This document shows, piece by piece, positions 8,777-15,509 of a stretch of 15,509 nt of DNA (positions within the stretch are counted from its first letter, which is position 1; each line of letters opens with the position of its first letter). The position numbers and the translations under genes are program-made. A model generated the notes under the pieces. It had not been told where the DNA came from, made no database searches, and saw only the letters and a program-made list of their open reading frames with translations. This DNA comes from Bacteroidales bacterium. GTDB lineage: Bacteria; Bacteroidota; Bacteroidia; Bacteroidales; F082. The stretch lies in the NCBI GenBank assembly GCA_017616675.1, contig JAFZXR010000017.1, positions 1-15,509 of the forward strand, written 5' to 3'.

Positions 8777-10255
8777 CTAGTTTTTTATAAATCTACCTTT
8801 TTGTGTGCTACGCCCGTCAACGGTGACCTCATAAAAATACGTCCCGGCCTCGAGTTTCGACACGTCAAGAGTCAGCATGGCGCCGCCTCGTTCAAATCTA
8901 CGCTCGAAATACTTCCGCCCTAACAAGTCAAATACACTCACCCTACACTCGCCTTCAACATCATTCATACTGATATTCAAAAGGTTACGTGTAGGATTCG
9001 GATACGCATTCTGGTGTTGCAAGACCTCCGGCTTCTCATCCAAAGTCCATGGAATCACAAAGTCTTCCGGCGACAAATTCCAAACACAAACCATCTCACT
9101 CCCATAGCTTTTCTTGCATTGTCCATAAACCAGACAACTTCCTTCCGATGTCTTCTGACAATGCATCAGCCTTATCTTAGTGTTATCGATTTTTAGTCGT
9201 TTTGTCCCTTTCAGATTTAAGTCATTGTCTATCAAGCATATAACAGCATCCGATGGCACTTCGTCGTTTCCACTGTCCCAATACGTAGCAATGTAAATAT
9301 CCGCGTCATCAACGTAAACCATGCTTCCAAATTGAGCGATATAGTCCGACGTATCGGCCCTATCGTACACCAACGTGTCAACATAATGCCCCGTTGCATC
9401 AACTTCAAATACAGCCGTATAAAGATTATTTCCCGCCATCCCGTGATGATGCGTCATCGATGACATCAAAAAATGACCGTTATCCTTCCAACAAGCCGTG
9501 TGATTTCTGATATTCTCATACAACGGCAACGGATATGCGCCAATCTTGTTCAAGTTATTGTCAATGTAACAGATACTGTGACTGTTCGACACATTAAAAC
9601 CTTTTCCAAGCATCATCATGTTATCGCTATCCGGGACTCTAATCAAACCGGAAGGTCTCGCACCATTCAACCCGTGTCCTTCTGTAAAATACTGACTATC
9701 AATAAGATTTCCATTTGTATCACATTTGAACACAGCGTACACACCATTCGTCATGCTAGGATAATCATATTCGCTAACAGATGTAAGCACTATGACATTG
9801 CCATAACTGTCAAACTCCGGATAAACATCTGTAGTCCAAGTAATATACGGCTCCGCCAACGGATAGTTATGCTCTTCAACAATCTCCAGATTTGGATTCA
9901 TTATCGATATCCATAATGTATCATAAAGATGATTCATCGTCGTGCCACCTTTCACTCCAACGACAAAAGCATTGCCATCATCGCGACAGACAGCATTACA
10001 CAGATATGCTTTATATCCTTCAAAACTTATCGTTCTATCGACATAATCACCGTTATTATCAACATACATGACATAAGCGTCCTTATAACCAAAATCACCT
10101 TGTTTGTTGCAGGCACCGACAATAAAATTGCCACATCCGTTACAATCGCCGCCAACAAGCACTACCCCTTCCTCAACAGGATACGATACCACCCATTGTT
10201 GCGACTGCAGTCTTACAACTATCAAGCAAAATGCCAAAAACAATATCCTTTTCAT
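8777..10255 (-). CDS. Secreted protein with a T9SS type-A C-terminal sorting domain, probable beta-propeller
   Basis: Protein of 492 residues. The signal peptide is residues 1 to about 18 (MKRILFLAFCLIVV, cleavage near LQSQ-Q). The body has repeated short beta-rich blocks with a hydrophobic strand followed by D-x-N/D-G or N-x-N turns (YVDNNGDYVD, CRDDGNAFVVG, YPEFDSYGNVIVL, FKCDTNGNLID, YIDNNLNKIG, VFEVDATGHYVD, LIDNDLNLKG), the look of a seven-bladed-type beta-propeller as found in Bacteroidota surface proteins; the blade number is not established. Residues about 414-492 form the T9SS sorting domain (AYPNPTRNLLNIS, VSVFDLLGRK, LEAGTYFYEV, final basic GRFIKN). It should be carried across the outer membrane and displayed or released. 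Function otherwise unknown. Stop codon TAG. It is the second gene of the cassette, 24 bases after the lipoprotein gene. Confidence 0.85.
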   Translation of the reverse strand: MKRILFLAFCLIVVRLQSQQWVVSYPVEEGVVLVGGDCNGCGNFIVGACNKQGDFGYKDAYVMYVDNNGDYVDRTISFEGYKAYLCNAVCRDDGNAFVVGVKGGTTMNHLYDTLWISIMNPNLEIVEEHNYPLAEPYITWTTDVYPEFDSYGNVIVLTSVSEYDYPSMTNGVYAVFKCDTNGNLIDSQYFTEGHGLNGARPSGLIRVPDSDNMMMLGKGFNVSNSHSICYIDNNLNKIGAYPLPLYENIRNHTACWKDNGHFLMSSMTHHHGMAGNNLYTAVFEVDATGHYVDTLVYDRADTSDYIAQFGSMVYVDDADIYIATYWDSGNDEVPSDAVICLIDNDLNLKGTKRLKIDNTKIRLMHCQKTSEGSCLVYGQCKKSYGSEMVCVWNLSPEDFVIPWTLDEKPEVLQHQNAYPNPTRNLLNISMNDVEGECRVSVFDLLGRKYFERRFERGGAMLTLDVSKLEAGTYFYEVTVDGRSTQKGRFIKN

Positions 10256-10279
10256 GACTAATTCTTAATTTTTACCTGA

Positions 10280-11362
10280 TTAATTCAATAAATCTCTTAG
10301 CGGAGGAAGCTCCTGACTTGGAATAGTCCATTTACAACCGTAAATAACATAGTTTTCATGATGATAATAGCTATTGTTATTGACATATCCCATTAATCCG
10401 ACAATGTCGACTTCAATAAAAGCCGGTGCCATTGGCAATGCATTTTGCGCAACAAGGTCAGTCGGCAACAAATGAAGCAGCACTTCGAGCTCTCTGGTGT
10501 AAAAATAGTTGAGCAAATCGCCGCCCAAATAAAGTGGCGGATCGCTGTCAACATCATAAAAATAAAGGTAAGGATTGCCTTCCTCATCATAATACTCATT
10601 ACCGTCAAGAGCAATCATGAACATTCCCGTATTCATGCGTCTGAATCCTGGCTGAGGCACTAATGTACCACTATAATAATAGTTTATTGAATCTTCAATT
10701 ATTTCTGCCGCATCACCGAAAATCGAAGGGTCGCTACACGTCCCGCCATATTCTCCATAATACCAGCAGTCACGGGAGCTGAAAGGACCAGTGACAGGAT
10801 CTTTGACCGTACTGTTCGTATCCATCTTTCCGGAAACGACGTGTACTTTGATCTCCACTCTATTCCCAACAGTCTCGCCTTTATCAACAACCACAGCCAT
10901 CAGCGACTTATCATAGCCAATGCCGTCGTTGGAATAAGCCTGTCGCACAGCGGCAGTGATATCGTCGTACAAATCGGCGACGACACCGAAAGGAGCCTCA
11001 TTGTTAGCATCAACATCAACAAAAAACTCCAGTTCTTGCCTTACCGTCTCAAGATACTTGCGATCATAAAACGCATATTCAGCATTGAATAACGCCTCGA
11101 CATTCCAGATTATACTATCAATTGGCATATACAGCCCACTGCGAGTAACGTTCTCTCTATCAATGAGTTGACTCTTAAATTTCATTATTTTACCCGCCAA
11201 AGCTTTTGCCTCGTCTGTATATCCCGGATAGTCGTTAACCTGCCCTATATTATTAATAGGTGTAATAATTTCTTTTTTGCACGCTGCAAAATAAACGGCA
11301 ACGCCAATCGCCATAAGCAGCACAAATGCAAAACCTCTAAAATTCTTTCGTTTCATAAACAT
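10280..11362 (-). CDS. Predicted lipoprotein of unknown function, first gene of the RHS cassette
   Basis: Protein of 360 residues. The N-terminus has a basic start, a hydrophobic stretch (FAFVLLMAIGVAVYF) and a lipobox with the modified cysteine at residue 28 (FAAC-KKE), so it should be a signal-peptidase-II lipoprotein. An in-frame ATG two codons later (11356) gives MKRKNF and could be the true start; the lipobox is unaffected. The mature region has no motif I can name. It is rich in acidic and aromatic residues (YYDEEGNPYLYFYDVDSDPPLYLGG near 255-280, YHHENYVIYGCKW near the end), and three mature-region cysteines, two of them in CWYYGEYGGTC. It opens the cassette, about 137 bases after the predicted transcription start. 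It may tether or assist the exported partners, but that is only inferred from position. Confidence 0.8.
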   Translation of the reverse strand: MFMKRKNFRGFAFVLLMAIGVAVYFAACKKEIITPINNIGQVNDYPGYTDEAKALAGKIMKFKSQLIDRENVTRSGLYMPIDSIIWNVEALFNAEYAFYDRKYLETVRQELEFFVDVDANNEAPFGVVADLYDDITAAVRQAYSNDGIGYDKSLMAVVVDKGETVGNRVEIKVHVVSGKMDTNSTVKDPVTGPFSSRDCWYYGEYGGTCSDPSIFGDAAEIIEDSINYYYSGTLVPQPGFRRMNTGMFMIALDGNEYYDEEGNPYLYFYDVDSDPPLYLGGDLLNYFYTRELEVLLHLLPTDLVAQNALPMAPAFIEVDIVGLMGYVNNNSYYHHENYVIYGCKWTIPSQELPPLRDLLN

Positions 11363-11416
11363 GATCTATGAAAATTAATAATTAGTTGATTGCCGCACAA
11401 ATTCCAGTTTTTCATC

Positions 11417-11447
11417 GCCCGCGATTTCTTGTGCACACATCACGGGC
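11417..11447 (-). other. Hairpin in the 5' leader of the exported cassette
   Basis: In the minus-strand RNA, GCCCGUGAU (from 11447-11439) pairs with AUCGCGGGC (11425-11417), nine pairs with one G-U wobble, around a 13-base loop containing GTGCAC. It lies between the predicted start and the lipoprotein ATG. No U-run follows, so it is not a terminator. Part of the loop (11429-11434) could pair instead with GCACAA at 11395-11400, giving an alternative fold. It may affect mRNA stability or translation. Confidence 0.45.
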
Positions 11448-11503
11448 TCAAGCGAATCGTTTTTAAAATCCGTTTCATAACTTTTAGTAATTAATTATCG
11501 CTG

Positions 11504-11535
11504 CAAAAATATAATGATTTTTTTTATTTGTCAAG
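11504..11535 (-). promoter_or_regulatory. Promoter of the five-gene exported cassette
   Basis: On the minus strand the -33 element CTTG (11535-11532) is followed after 20 bases by TATTTTTG (11511-11504), a full match to TAnnTTTG. This is the Bacteroidota primary sigma factor pattern. The start would fall near 11498, giving a leader of about 135 bases before the lipoprotein gene. I see no equally good promoter in the short gaps of the cassette, which supports one operon. Confidence 0.65.
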
Positions 11536-11655
11536 AACTTTTTTCTTAAATTTTATTTAGATTTCTTTCATTTTCATGCAATTAATGTTAAAATTTTTTT
11601 ACAAATCTTCGCTTTCCCATTGTTAATATCATGTTTAAAAAAATTAAAAAATTAA
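11536..11655. other. AT-rich divergent spacer without visible genes
   Basis: This stretch between the two divergent promoters is very rich in A and T runs, including A and T tracts that could bend DNA and act as upstream promoter elements. I see no open frame, RNA gene, operator-like dyad or mobile-element end in it. Confidence 0.5.
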
Positions 11656-11686
11656 TTTCCAGATAACGAAATTTGTCGTAACTTTG
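11656..11686 (+). promoter_or_regulatory. Promoter of pyrBI
   Basis: TTTC at 11656-11659 (one mismatch to the -33 TTTG), a 19-base spacer, then TAACTTTG at 11679-11686, a full match to the Bacteroidota -7 TAnnTTTG. The transcript would start near 11691, leaving a leader of about 130 bases before pyrB. Confidence 0.75.
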
Positions 11687-11689
11687 CAA

Positions 11690-11719
11690 TCCGATGATAC
11701 TACAAAAAACATTATCGGA
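11690..11719 (+). other. 5'-terminal hairpin of the pyrB leader
   Basis: TCCGATGAT (11690-11698) pairs with ATTATCGGA (11711-11719), nine pairs with one G-U, around a 12-base A-rich loop. It would stand at the very 5' end of the pyrBI transcript and may stabilise it or order the fold of the attenuator that follows. Confidence 0.55.
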
Positions 11720-11730
11720 CAAGCGCCAAT

Positions 11731-11763
11731 ATGGCGTCAAAAAAGGATTTGACGGACTTTTGA
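11731..11763 (+). CDS. Putative 10-residue pyrB leader peptide
   Basis: ATG at 11731 opens a frame encoding MASKKDLTDF, ending at TGA 11761-11763. The stop lies in the apex of the terminator hairpin at 11750-11771, so a ribosome finishing this ORF would cover the hairpin and stop it forming. This geometry recalls the enterobacterial pyrBI leader, where translation coupled to transcription relieves attenuation at low UTP. The start codon overlaps a small hairpin (11723-11727 with 11733-11737). No Shine-Dalgarno site is visible, which is usual in Bacteroidota. Too short to be certain from sequence alone. Confidence 0.4.
   Translation: MASKKDLTDF
11735..11754 (+). promoter_or_regulatory. Candidate antiterminator hairpin of the pyrB leader
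   Basis: CGTCAAA (11735-11741) pairs perfectly with TTTGACG (11748-11754) around a six-base loop. The 3' arm is the same TGACG needed for the terminator stem, so the two folds exclude each other. A preceding hairpin GCGCC/GGCGT (11723-11727 with 11733-11737) would in turn sequester the 5' arm. This gives a three-way switch typical of attenuators. Confidence 0.5.
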
Positions 11764-11779
11764 AGCCGTCATTTTTTTT
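11750..11779 (+). terminator. Intrinsic terminator (attenuator) upstream of pyrB
   Basis: TGACGG (11750-11755) pairs with CCGTCA (11766-11771). After a bulged A, CTT/AAG continues the stem to a three-base TTG loop, and eight T follow (11772-11779). It lies 44 bases before the pyrB ATG inside the pyrB transcript, so it must be bypassed for pyrBI expression. There is no upstream gene on this strand for it to end, which argues for an attenuator. Confidence 0.75.
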
Positions 11780-11823
11780 GCTTGAAAATCATATATTTAA
11801 CAAACAAATAAATTATCACCACA

Positions 11824-12744
11824 ATGTCAATCTCTTTGAAAAATCGTAGCCTGATTTCAATCAGCGACTACACGCCGGAAGAAATATGCCACGTTCTGGA
11901 TGTTGCCGAAGACTTTGAGCGCAACCCGCACCAGAACCTGCTCAACGGACGTATCATCGCCTCGCTGTTCTTCGAGCCTTCAACACGTACACGCCTCAGT
12001 TTCGAGACCGCCATCCAGCTGCTCGGAGGTAACGTCATCGGATTCAGCAGCACCGCTGGAACAAGCGTCCAGAAAGGCGAATCGCTCGCCGACACCATCA
12101 CCATGGTGGCCTCTTACGCCGACCTCATCGTCATGCGTAACCCTATCGAAGGCTCGGCCCGCTTCGCATCGGAAGTATCGAAAGTGCCAGTCATCAACGC
12201 AGGCGACGGCGCCAACCAACACCCTACACAGTGCATGCTCGACCTTTACAGCATCCGCAAAACCCAGGGAACACTGGAAAACCTCGAGATCACTCTCGTC
12301 GGCGACCTGAAATACGGCCGCACAGTGCACAGCCTCGTCGAAGCCATGTGTAACTTCAACGCCAAGTTCAACCTCGTCTCCCCTGTCGAGCTCAAACTGC
12401 CGAGCGTGGTGAAACAGCATATCAAAGACAAACACCTTGAGTATCACCAATATACAGAGCTCGAAGAAGCCATCCCGCACAGCGATATCATCTATATGAC
12501 ACGTATCCAGCGCGAACGCTTTCCAGATCCTGAAGAATACGAAAAGGTCAAGAATTCCTACGTGTTGCGCAACGCTATGCTTGAGAATTCGAAGCCTAAC
12601 TGCCGCGTGCTGCACCCGCTTCCGCGCGTCAACGAAATCCATGTCGACGTCGATGCCAACCCGAAGGCTTACTACTTCCAACAGGCACAAAACGGCGTCT
12701 ACGCCCGTGAAGCTTTAATCGCTACAATTTTAGGATTAAAATAA
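11824..12744 (+). CDS. pyrB: Aspartate carbamoyltransferase, catalytic subunit
   Basis: Joins carbamoyl phosphate and aspartate to give N-carbamoyl-aspartate, the committed step of de novo pyrimidine synthesis. The 306 residues match the usual length of about 300-310. Visible motifs: carbamoyl-phosphate loop [13 protein letters not shown] (49-61, with S-T-R-T-R at 53-57), the mobile loop lysine K84 in SVQKGES that reaches across the trimer, HPTQ (133-136), [14 protein letters not shown] (158-171), TRIQRERF (226-233, aspartate loop R and Q) and HPLPRVNEI (264-272). Catalytic trimers should combine with PyrI dimers, whose gene follows 80 bases downstream. Transcription is likely controlled by the leader at 11690-11779. 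Codons are richer in G and C than in the exported cassette, as expected for a well-expressed core gene. The ATG is preceded by an A-rich, unstructured stretch. Confidence 0.97.
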   Translation: MSISLKNRSLISISDYTPEEICHVLDVAEDFERNPHQNLLNGRIIASLFFEPSTRTRLSFETAIQLLGGNVIGFSSTAGTSVQKGESLADTITMVASYADLIVMRNPIEGSARFASEVSKVPVINAGDGANQHPTQCMLDLYSIRKTQGTLENLEITLVGDLKYGRTVHSLVEAMCNFNAKFNLVSPVELKLPSVVKQHIKDKHLEYHQYTELEEAIPHSDIIYMTRIQRERFPDPEEYEKVKNSYVLRNAMLENSKPNCRVLHPLPRVNEIHVDVDANPKAYYFQQAQNGVYAREALIATILGLK

Positions 12745-12824
12745 TTCAAAATTTAAAATTTAAAATTCAAAATTAAGAGTCAGAAATTTAAATCTTTAAA
12801 TTTTAAATCTTTAAATGAAAAATT
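12745..12824 (+). repeat. AT-only short repeats between pyrB and pyrI
   Basis: The left part repeats an AAAATTT/AAAATTC unit about four times, the right part repeats TTTAAATCTTTAAAT twice, separated by a short AAGAGTCAG segment. The two halves are largely self-complementary and could form A-U stems in the pyrBI message. Such AT repeats are frequent in Bacteroidota intergenic DNA; no function is established. Confidence 0.6.
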
Positions 12825-13292
12825 ATGGAAAAGAAAAAAGAATTGACAGTTTCAGCCATTGAGAATGGCACCGTCATCGATCATATTCCGGCCGACAAAG
12901 TGTTCCAAGTCGTTAAGATCTTGGGACTCGAAAAAGTCAGCACCCCAGTGTATTTCGGCACCAACGTCGACAGTAAGAAATACGGAAAGAAAGGCTTCAT
13001 CAAGGTTTCAAATAAGTATTTCAACATCGAAGACTTGAATAAAATCGGTTTGGTCGCCCCTACCGCCTCAATAATCGAGATTAAGGACTTCGAAGTCATT
13101 AAGAAACAGCCGGTTACGCTTCCCGACAGCATCGAGCACATTGTGAAATGCTTCAACCCGAACTGCGTCACCAACAAGGAACACGACGTTCCGACCAAAT
13201 TCAGAGTCATCAGAGACGCCGAAGGCAACATCAAACTACATTGCCATTATTGCGAAAAAAATACGACACAGGACAAACTGGAATTTATTTAA
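12825..13292 (+). CDS. pyrI: Aspartate carbamoyltransferase, regulatory subunit
   Basis: Allosteric subunit of aspartate carbamoyltransferase; in the known family it binds CTP/UTP (inhibition) and ATP (activation) and links two catalytic trimers in a dodecamer. Length 155 residues, normal for PyrI. The N-terminal nucleotide-binding domain holds VSAIENGTVIDHI (9-21) and the KVFQVVKILGL helix (25-35). The C-terminal zinc domain has all four ligands: C109 and C114 (CFNPNC), C140 and C143 (CHYC), spaced as in the Escherichia coli protein. It follows pyrB in one operon and ends at the strong terminator at 13293-13333. Confidence 0.97.
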   Translation: MEKKKELTVSAIENGTVIDHIPADKVFQVVKILGLEKVSTPVYFGTNVDSKKYGKKGFIKVSNKYFNIEDLNKIGLVAPTASIIEIKDFEVIKKQPVTLPDSIEHIVKCFNPNCVTNKEHDVPTKFRVIRDAEGNIKLHCHYCEKNTTQDKLEFI

Positions 13293-13333
13293 GCATAAAA
13301 AAAGCCTGCCGAAAGGCAGGCTTTTTTTTATGC
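13293..13333. terminator. Bidirectional intrinsic terminator between pyrI and the DUF3467 gene
   Basis: GCCTGCC (13304-13310), a GAAA tetraloop (13311-13314) and GGCAGGC (13315-13321) form a perfect seven-pair stem, with seven A on the left and eight T on the right, so it works in both directions. Outer GCATA and ATGC extend the palindrome. It starts directly after the pyrI stop codon and contains the stop codon of the convergent DUF3467 gene (13328-13330). Confidence 0.93.
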
Positions 13334-13630
13334 CTCTCCAGCTGACCCCATTGTGAATGGAGTCGCCACGTCGTTGATGTCCTTAATCGGTCCGAAGTTC
13401 TGCTCATATTTCTGCAGATTCTCGGCCAACGCACGGAATAACCTCTTGGCATGCTGAGGCGTCATGATGACTCTCGAACGTACCTTCGCCTTCTGGATGG
13501 CCGGTGCAATCTGTGCAAAATCAATGACAAACTCTGTCGGAGAATGGCTGATGATAGCCAAATTTGAATAAACGCCGTCGGCAACAGCCTCCGGAATGTC
13601 GATATTCAATTGTTTCTTGTTGTTTTCCAT
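13328..13630 (-). CDS. DUF3467 family protein, next to rpoC
   Basis: Small protein of 100 residues of the DUF3467 type, whose molecular role is not known to me. Recognisable parts: GVYSNLAIISHSPTEFVIDF (19-38), then RSRVIMTPQHAKRLFRALAE (51-70) and NFGPI near 78-82. No signal peptide or membrane segment, so it should be cytoplasmic. In Bacteroidota such a gene often follows rpoC, as here, 94 bases after the rpoC stop, so it may be part of the rpoBC transcription unit. No good TAnnTTTG element is visible in the gap, though a hairpin is. Start ATG at 13630. Confidence 0.85.
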   Translation of the reverse strand: MENNKKQLNIDIPEAVADGVYSNLAIISHSPTEFVIDFAQIAPAIQKAKVRSRVIMTPQHAKRLFRALAENLQKYEQNFGPIKDINDVATPFTMGSAGEA

Positions 13631-13665
13631 AATGATTTCTATTTTTTATTCTTTGGTTTTAAAAT

Positions 13666-13694
13666 GTAGAGACGCCACAATGTGACGTCTCTAC
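13666..13694. repeat. Palindromic GTAGAGACG element downstream of rpoC
   Basis: GTAGAGACG (13666-13674) pairs with CGTCTCTAC (13686-13694); after one C/A mismatch CAC/GTG continues to a three-base loop. Only a weak T run follows on the minus strand, so it is at most a poor terminator for rpoC. Palindromes with this GTAGAGACG core recur in intergenic DNA of several phyla, which suggests a mobile REP-like element. Confidence 0.65.
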
Positions 13695-13722
13695 TAATGT
13701 CTAACGTCTAAAGACTAAGGTC
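13695..13722. repeat. Short GTCTAA/TTAGAC repeats
   Basis: Four closely spaced GTC or GAC triplets occur here in the settings GTCTAAC, GTCTAAAGAC and GACTAAGGTC, so the segment can fold as AGAC/GTCT stems. It lies between the palindrome and the rpoC stop codon. Probably part of the same non-coding repeat region. Confidence 0.4.
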
Positions 13723-13724
13723 TT

Positions 13725-15509
13725 TTACGCCTCTTCGGCCTCTTCTGTCACCAACTCAGGCTGCAGGTCTTCCTTCGAACCGACTATCAAATCGTCGTAT
13801 TCGCGCAAACCTGTACCTGCCGGGATCTTGTGACCCACGATGACGTTCTCCTTCATACCCTCGAGATAGTCGGTCTTTGCGCTGATAGCAGCCTGTGTCA
13901 AGACCTTCGTTGTCTCCTGGAATGAAGCAGCCGAGATGAAGCTGTCGGTCTGCAAAGCGGCACGGGTGATACCCTGAAGCACCTGGTGTGCTGTTGCCGG
14001 CTGTGCGTCACGAGCCTCAACAAGCTTCATGTCGCGACGTTTCAACGATGAGTTTTCGTCACGCAGTCTTCTTGCCGAGATAATCTGTCCCACGAACAAT
14101 GCCTCCGAGTCACCCGGATCGGTAACAACAACCTTTCCGAAGATGTCGTCGTTGGTCTCCTGGAATGCGATCTTGTTGACAAGCTCTCCTTCGAGGTATC
14201 TTGTGTCACCTGGATCGTCGATTTCAACCTTACGCATCATCTGACGAACGATGACCTCAAAGTGCTTACCATTGATGGTAACACCCTGTGAACGATACAC
14301 TTCCTGGATGTTGTTCACGATGTATTCCTGGACCTTCATAGGACCTTCGATAGCCAAGATGTTGGCAGGTGTGATGGCACCTTCCGACAATGGCTGACCT
14401 GCTTTCACGTAGTCGTTTTCTGAAGCCAAAACCTCCTTTGTTGTCGGGATGAGATACTTCTTCACCTCACCTGTCTTCGATGTGACAACCAACACACGGT
14501 TACCACGGAGGAGCTTCTTCTCGAACGAGACCTCACCATCAATCTCAGAAATGATGGCCGGCTCGGATGAGTTACGGGCCTCAAACAACTCGGTGACACG
14601 TGGCAGACCACCGGTGATATCGCCCAAACCTCCAGTAGCACGCGGCTTCTTGGTAAGGATGTCACCAGCCTTGATCTTGTCACCATCCTCAATCATGATG
14701 TGAGCGCCAACAGGTAAGTCATACGACTTGATCACCTCGCCGGCCTTGTCGACGATGGCAATCGACGGGTTCTTCGAGAACTTACGGCCCTCGATGATAA
14801 CACGCTCGTTGTATCCTGTCTGCTCATCCGACTCATTACGGAATGTGACGTTCTCGACGATGTTGTCGAAACGTGCTTTACCGTCATGCTCAGAGATGAT
14901 GAGTGAGTTGTACTTATCCCATTCGCAGATAATATCGCCCTGGTTGACGTCGCTGCCAGCAGGGATGTATAACTTCGAACCGTAAGGGATGTTCTCTGTC
15001 ACGAGAGCCACACCTGTGTTGTGGTCCAAAATCTTCATCTCAGAGGCACGGCTAACCACGACCTGGTACTTGTTGCCTTCTTTGTCTTTATAGTCAACAG
15101 CACGTAAGTCGTTGATAATCATCTTACCGCTGTAATCAGCCTTAATCATTGAGTCTTCCGATGTGCTCGATGCTGTACCACCTTGGTGGAAGGTACGCAG
15201 TGTCAACTGAGTACCAGGCTCACCGATTGACTGTGCTGCGATGACGCCGACGGCCTCACCACGCTGCACGAGCTTACCTGACGACAGGTTACGTCCGTAA
15301 CAGTTGGCGCAAACACCCTTCTTCGACTCGCAAGTCAACACGGAACGAATCTCAATGGTCTGGTCTTTCAAAGGTGAATCGCAAATCTTCTTTGCGATGT
15401 CTTCGGTAATCTCCACACCACCGTTGCAGAGCAATTCGCCTGTCTGTGGATGGAAGATGTCGTGCAATGCCACACGGCCGAGGATACGGTCGTACAACGA
15501 CTCCACGAT
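13725..15509 (-). CDS. rpoC: RNA polymerase beta' subunit, C-terminal part (5' end outside the window)
   Basis: C-terminal portion of beta', about 594 residues of a protein that is usually around 1400 in Bacteroidota. The frame is open to the window edge, so the gene starts further on. Near its beginning are three ligands of the second beta' zinc site (CESKKGVCANCYGR, fragment residues 59, 66 and 69; the fourth lies outside). Next is the trigger-loop region VGVIAAQSIGEPGTQ to RTFHQGG (87-110), which closes on the incoming nucleotide. The beta-rich insertion and hybrid-motif region follow (DITGGLPRVTELFEAR), then the end segment with ITRAALQTDSFISAASFQET, DYLEGMKENVIVGHKIPAGTG. It ends in a short acidic tail (EEAEEA) and TAA. 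All seems intact. Confidence 0.97.
   Translation of the reverse strand: MVESLYDRILGRVALHDIFHPQTGELLCNGGVEITEDIAKKICDSPLKDQTIEIRSVLTCESKKGVCANCYGRNLSSGKLVQRGEAVGVIAAQSIGEPGTQLTLRTFHQGGTASSTSEDSMIKADYSGKMIINDLRAVDYKDKEGNKYQVVVSRASEMKILDHNTGVALVTENIPYGSKLYIPAGSDVNQGDIICEWDKYNSLIISEHDGKARFDNIVENVTFRNESDEQTGYNERVIIEGRKFSKNPSIAIVDKAGEVIKSYDLPVGAHIMIEDGDKIKAGDILTKKPRATGGLGDITGGLPRVTELFEARNSSEPAIISEIDGEVSFEKKLLRGNRVLVVTSKTGEVKKYLIPTTKEVLASENDYVKAGQPLSEGAITPANILAIEGPMKVQEYIVNNIQEVYRSQGVTINGKHFEVIVRQMMRKVEIDDPGDTRYLEGELVNKIAFQETNDDIFGKVVVTDPGDSEALFVGQIISARRLRDENSSLKRRDMKLVEARDAQPATAHQVLQGITRAALQTDSFISAASFQETTKVLTQAAISAKTDYLEGMKENVIVGHKIPAGTGLREYDDLIVGSKEDLQPELVTEEAEEA

Noticed and set aside
1141..11362. 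Prophage or insertion-sequence origin of the cassette
   Set aside because: Tail-fibre-like parts suggest phage relations, but there is no integrase, transposase, structural phage gene, terminal repeat or tRNA attachment site, and every protein has a Sec signal.
11690..11779. PyrR-regulated leader or a known pyrimidine riboswitch
   Set aside because: No PyrR-type conserved binding loop or other known riboswitch core is visible; only the generic attenuator layout can be supported.
11980..12690. Long open frame of 236 codons on the minus strand inside pyrB
   Set aside because: It is fully antisense to pyrB, shows no family features and no promoter, and follows from pyrB codon bias.

Overview
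The window looks like a chromosomal segment of a T9SS-positive Bacteroidota, most likely an uncultured Bacteroidales. Evidence: promoters of the TAnnTTTG type with a TTG-like -33 element, two secreted proteins with a type-A C-terminal sorting domain of the type IX secretion system (T9SS), A-rich translation starts without clear Shine-Dalgarno sites, and pyrB/pyrI/rpoC/DUF3467 proteins of Bacteroidales type. The standard genetic code fits: the nine CDSs whose natural 3' ends are visible stop with TAA or TAG.

Layout. (1) 1-1082, minus: the 5' part of argS, cut by the window edge and also broken by a TGA codon at 51-53 that sits exactly where a conserved glycine codon is expected; the frame stays homologous on both sides. 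(2) 1141-11362, minus: a five-gene cassette of exported proteins with gaps of only 11-24 bases, read from one recognisable promoter near 11504-11535. In transcription order it encodes a lipoprotein, a secreted protein with a T9SS sorting domain, a YadA-head/tail-fibre-like protein, a small protein with one YD-like motif plus a T9SS sorting domain, and a 2054-residue SpvB/FG-GAP/RHS-repeat protein. These look like parts of one cell-surface structure or toxin-like shell. The RHS protein has a unique C-terminal tip, and no immunity gene lies next to it. (3) 11363-11823: a divergent regulatory region. On the plus strand it holds the pyrB promoter and a leader that looks like a transcription attenuator: a 5' hairpin, a 10-codon leader ORF, and mutually exclusive antiterminator and terminator hairpins. 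(4) 11824-13292, plus: pyrB and pyrI, the catalytic and regulatory subunits of aspartate carbamoyltransferase, ending in a strong bidirectional terminator. (5) 13328-15509, minus: the 3' end of rpoC followed by a small DUF3467 gene.

How the parts relate: pyrBI performs the committed step of pyrimidine synthesis, with allosteric control through PyrI and, I infer, transcriptional control through the leader. argS and rpoC are housekeeping genes. The exported cassette is accessory material between housekeeping genes and is visibly more AT-rich in codon choice than pyrB. The most interesting items are the pyrB leader, the exported RHS cassette, and the nonsense codon in argS.
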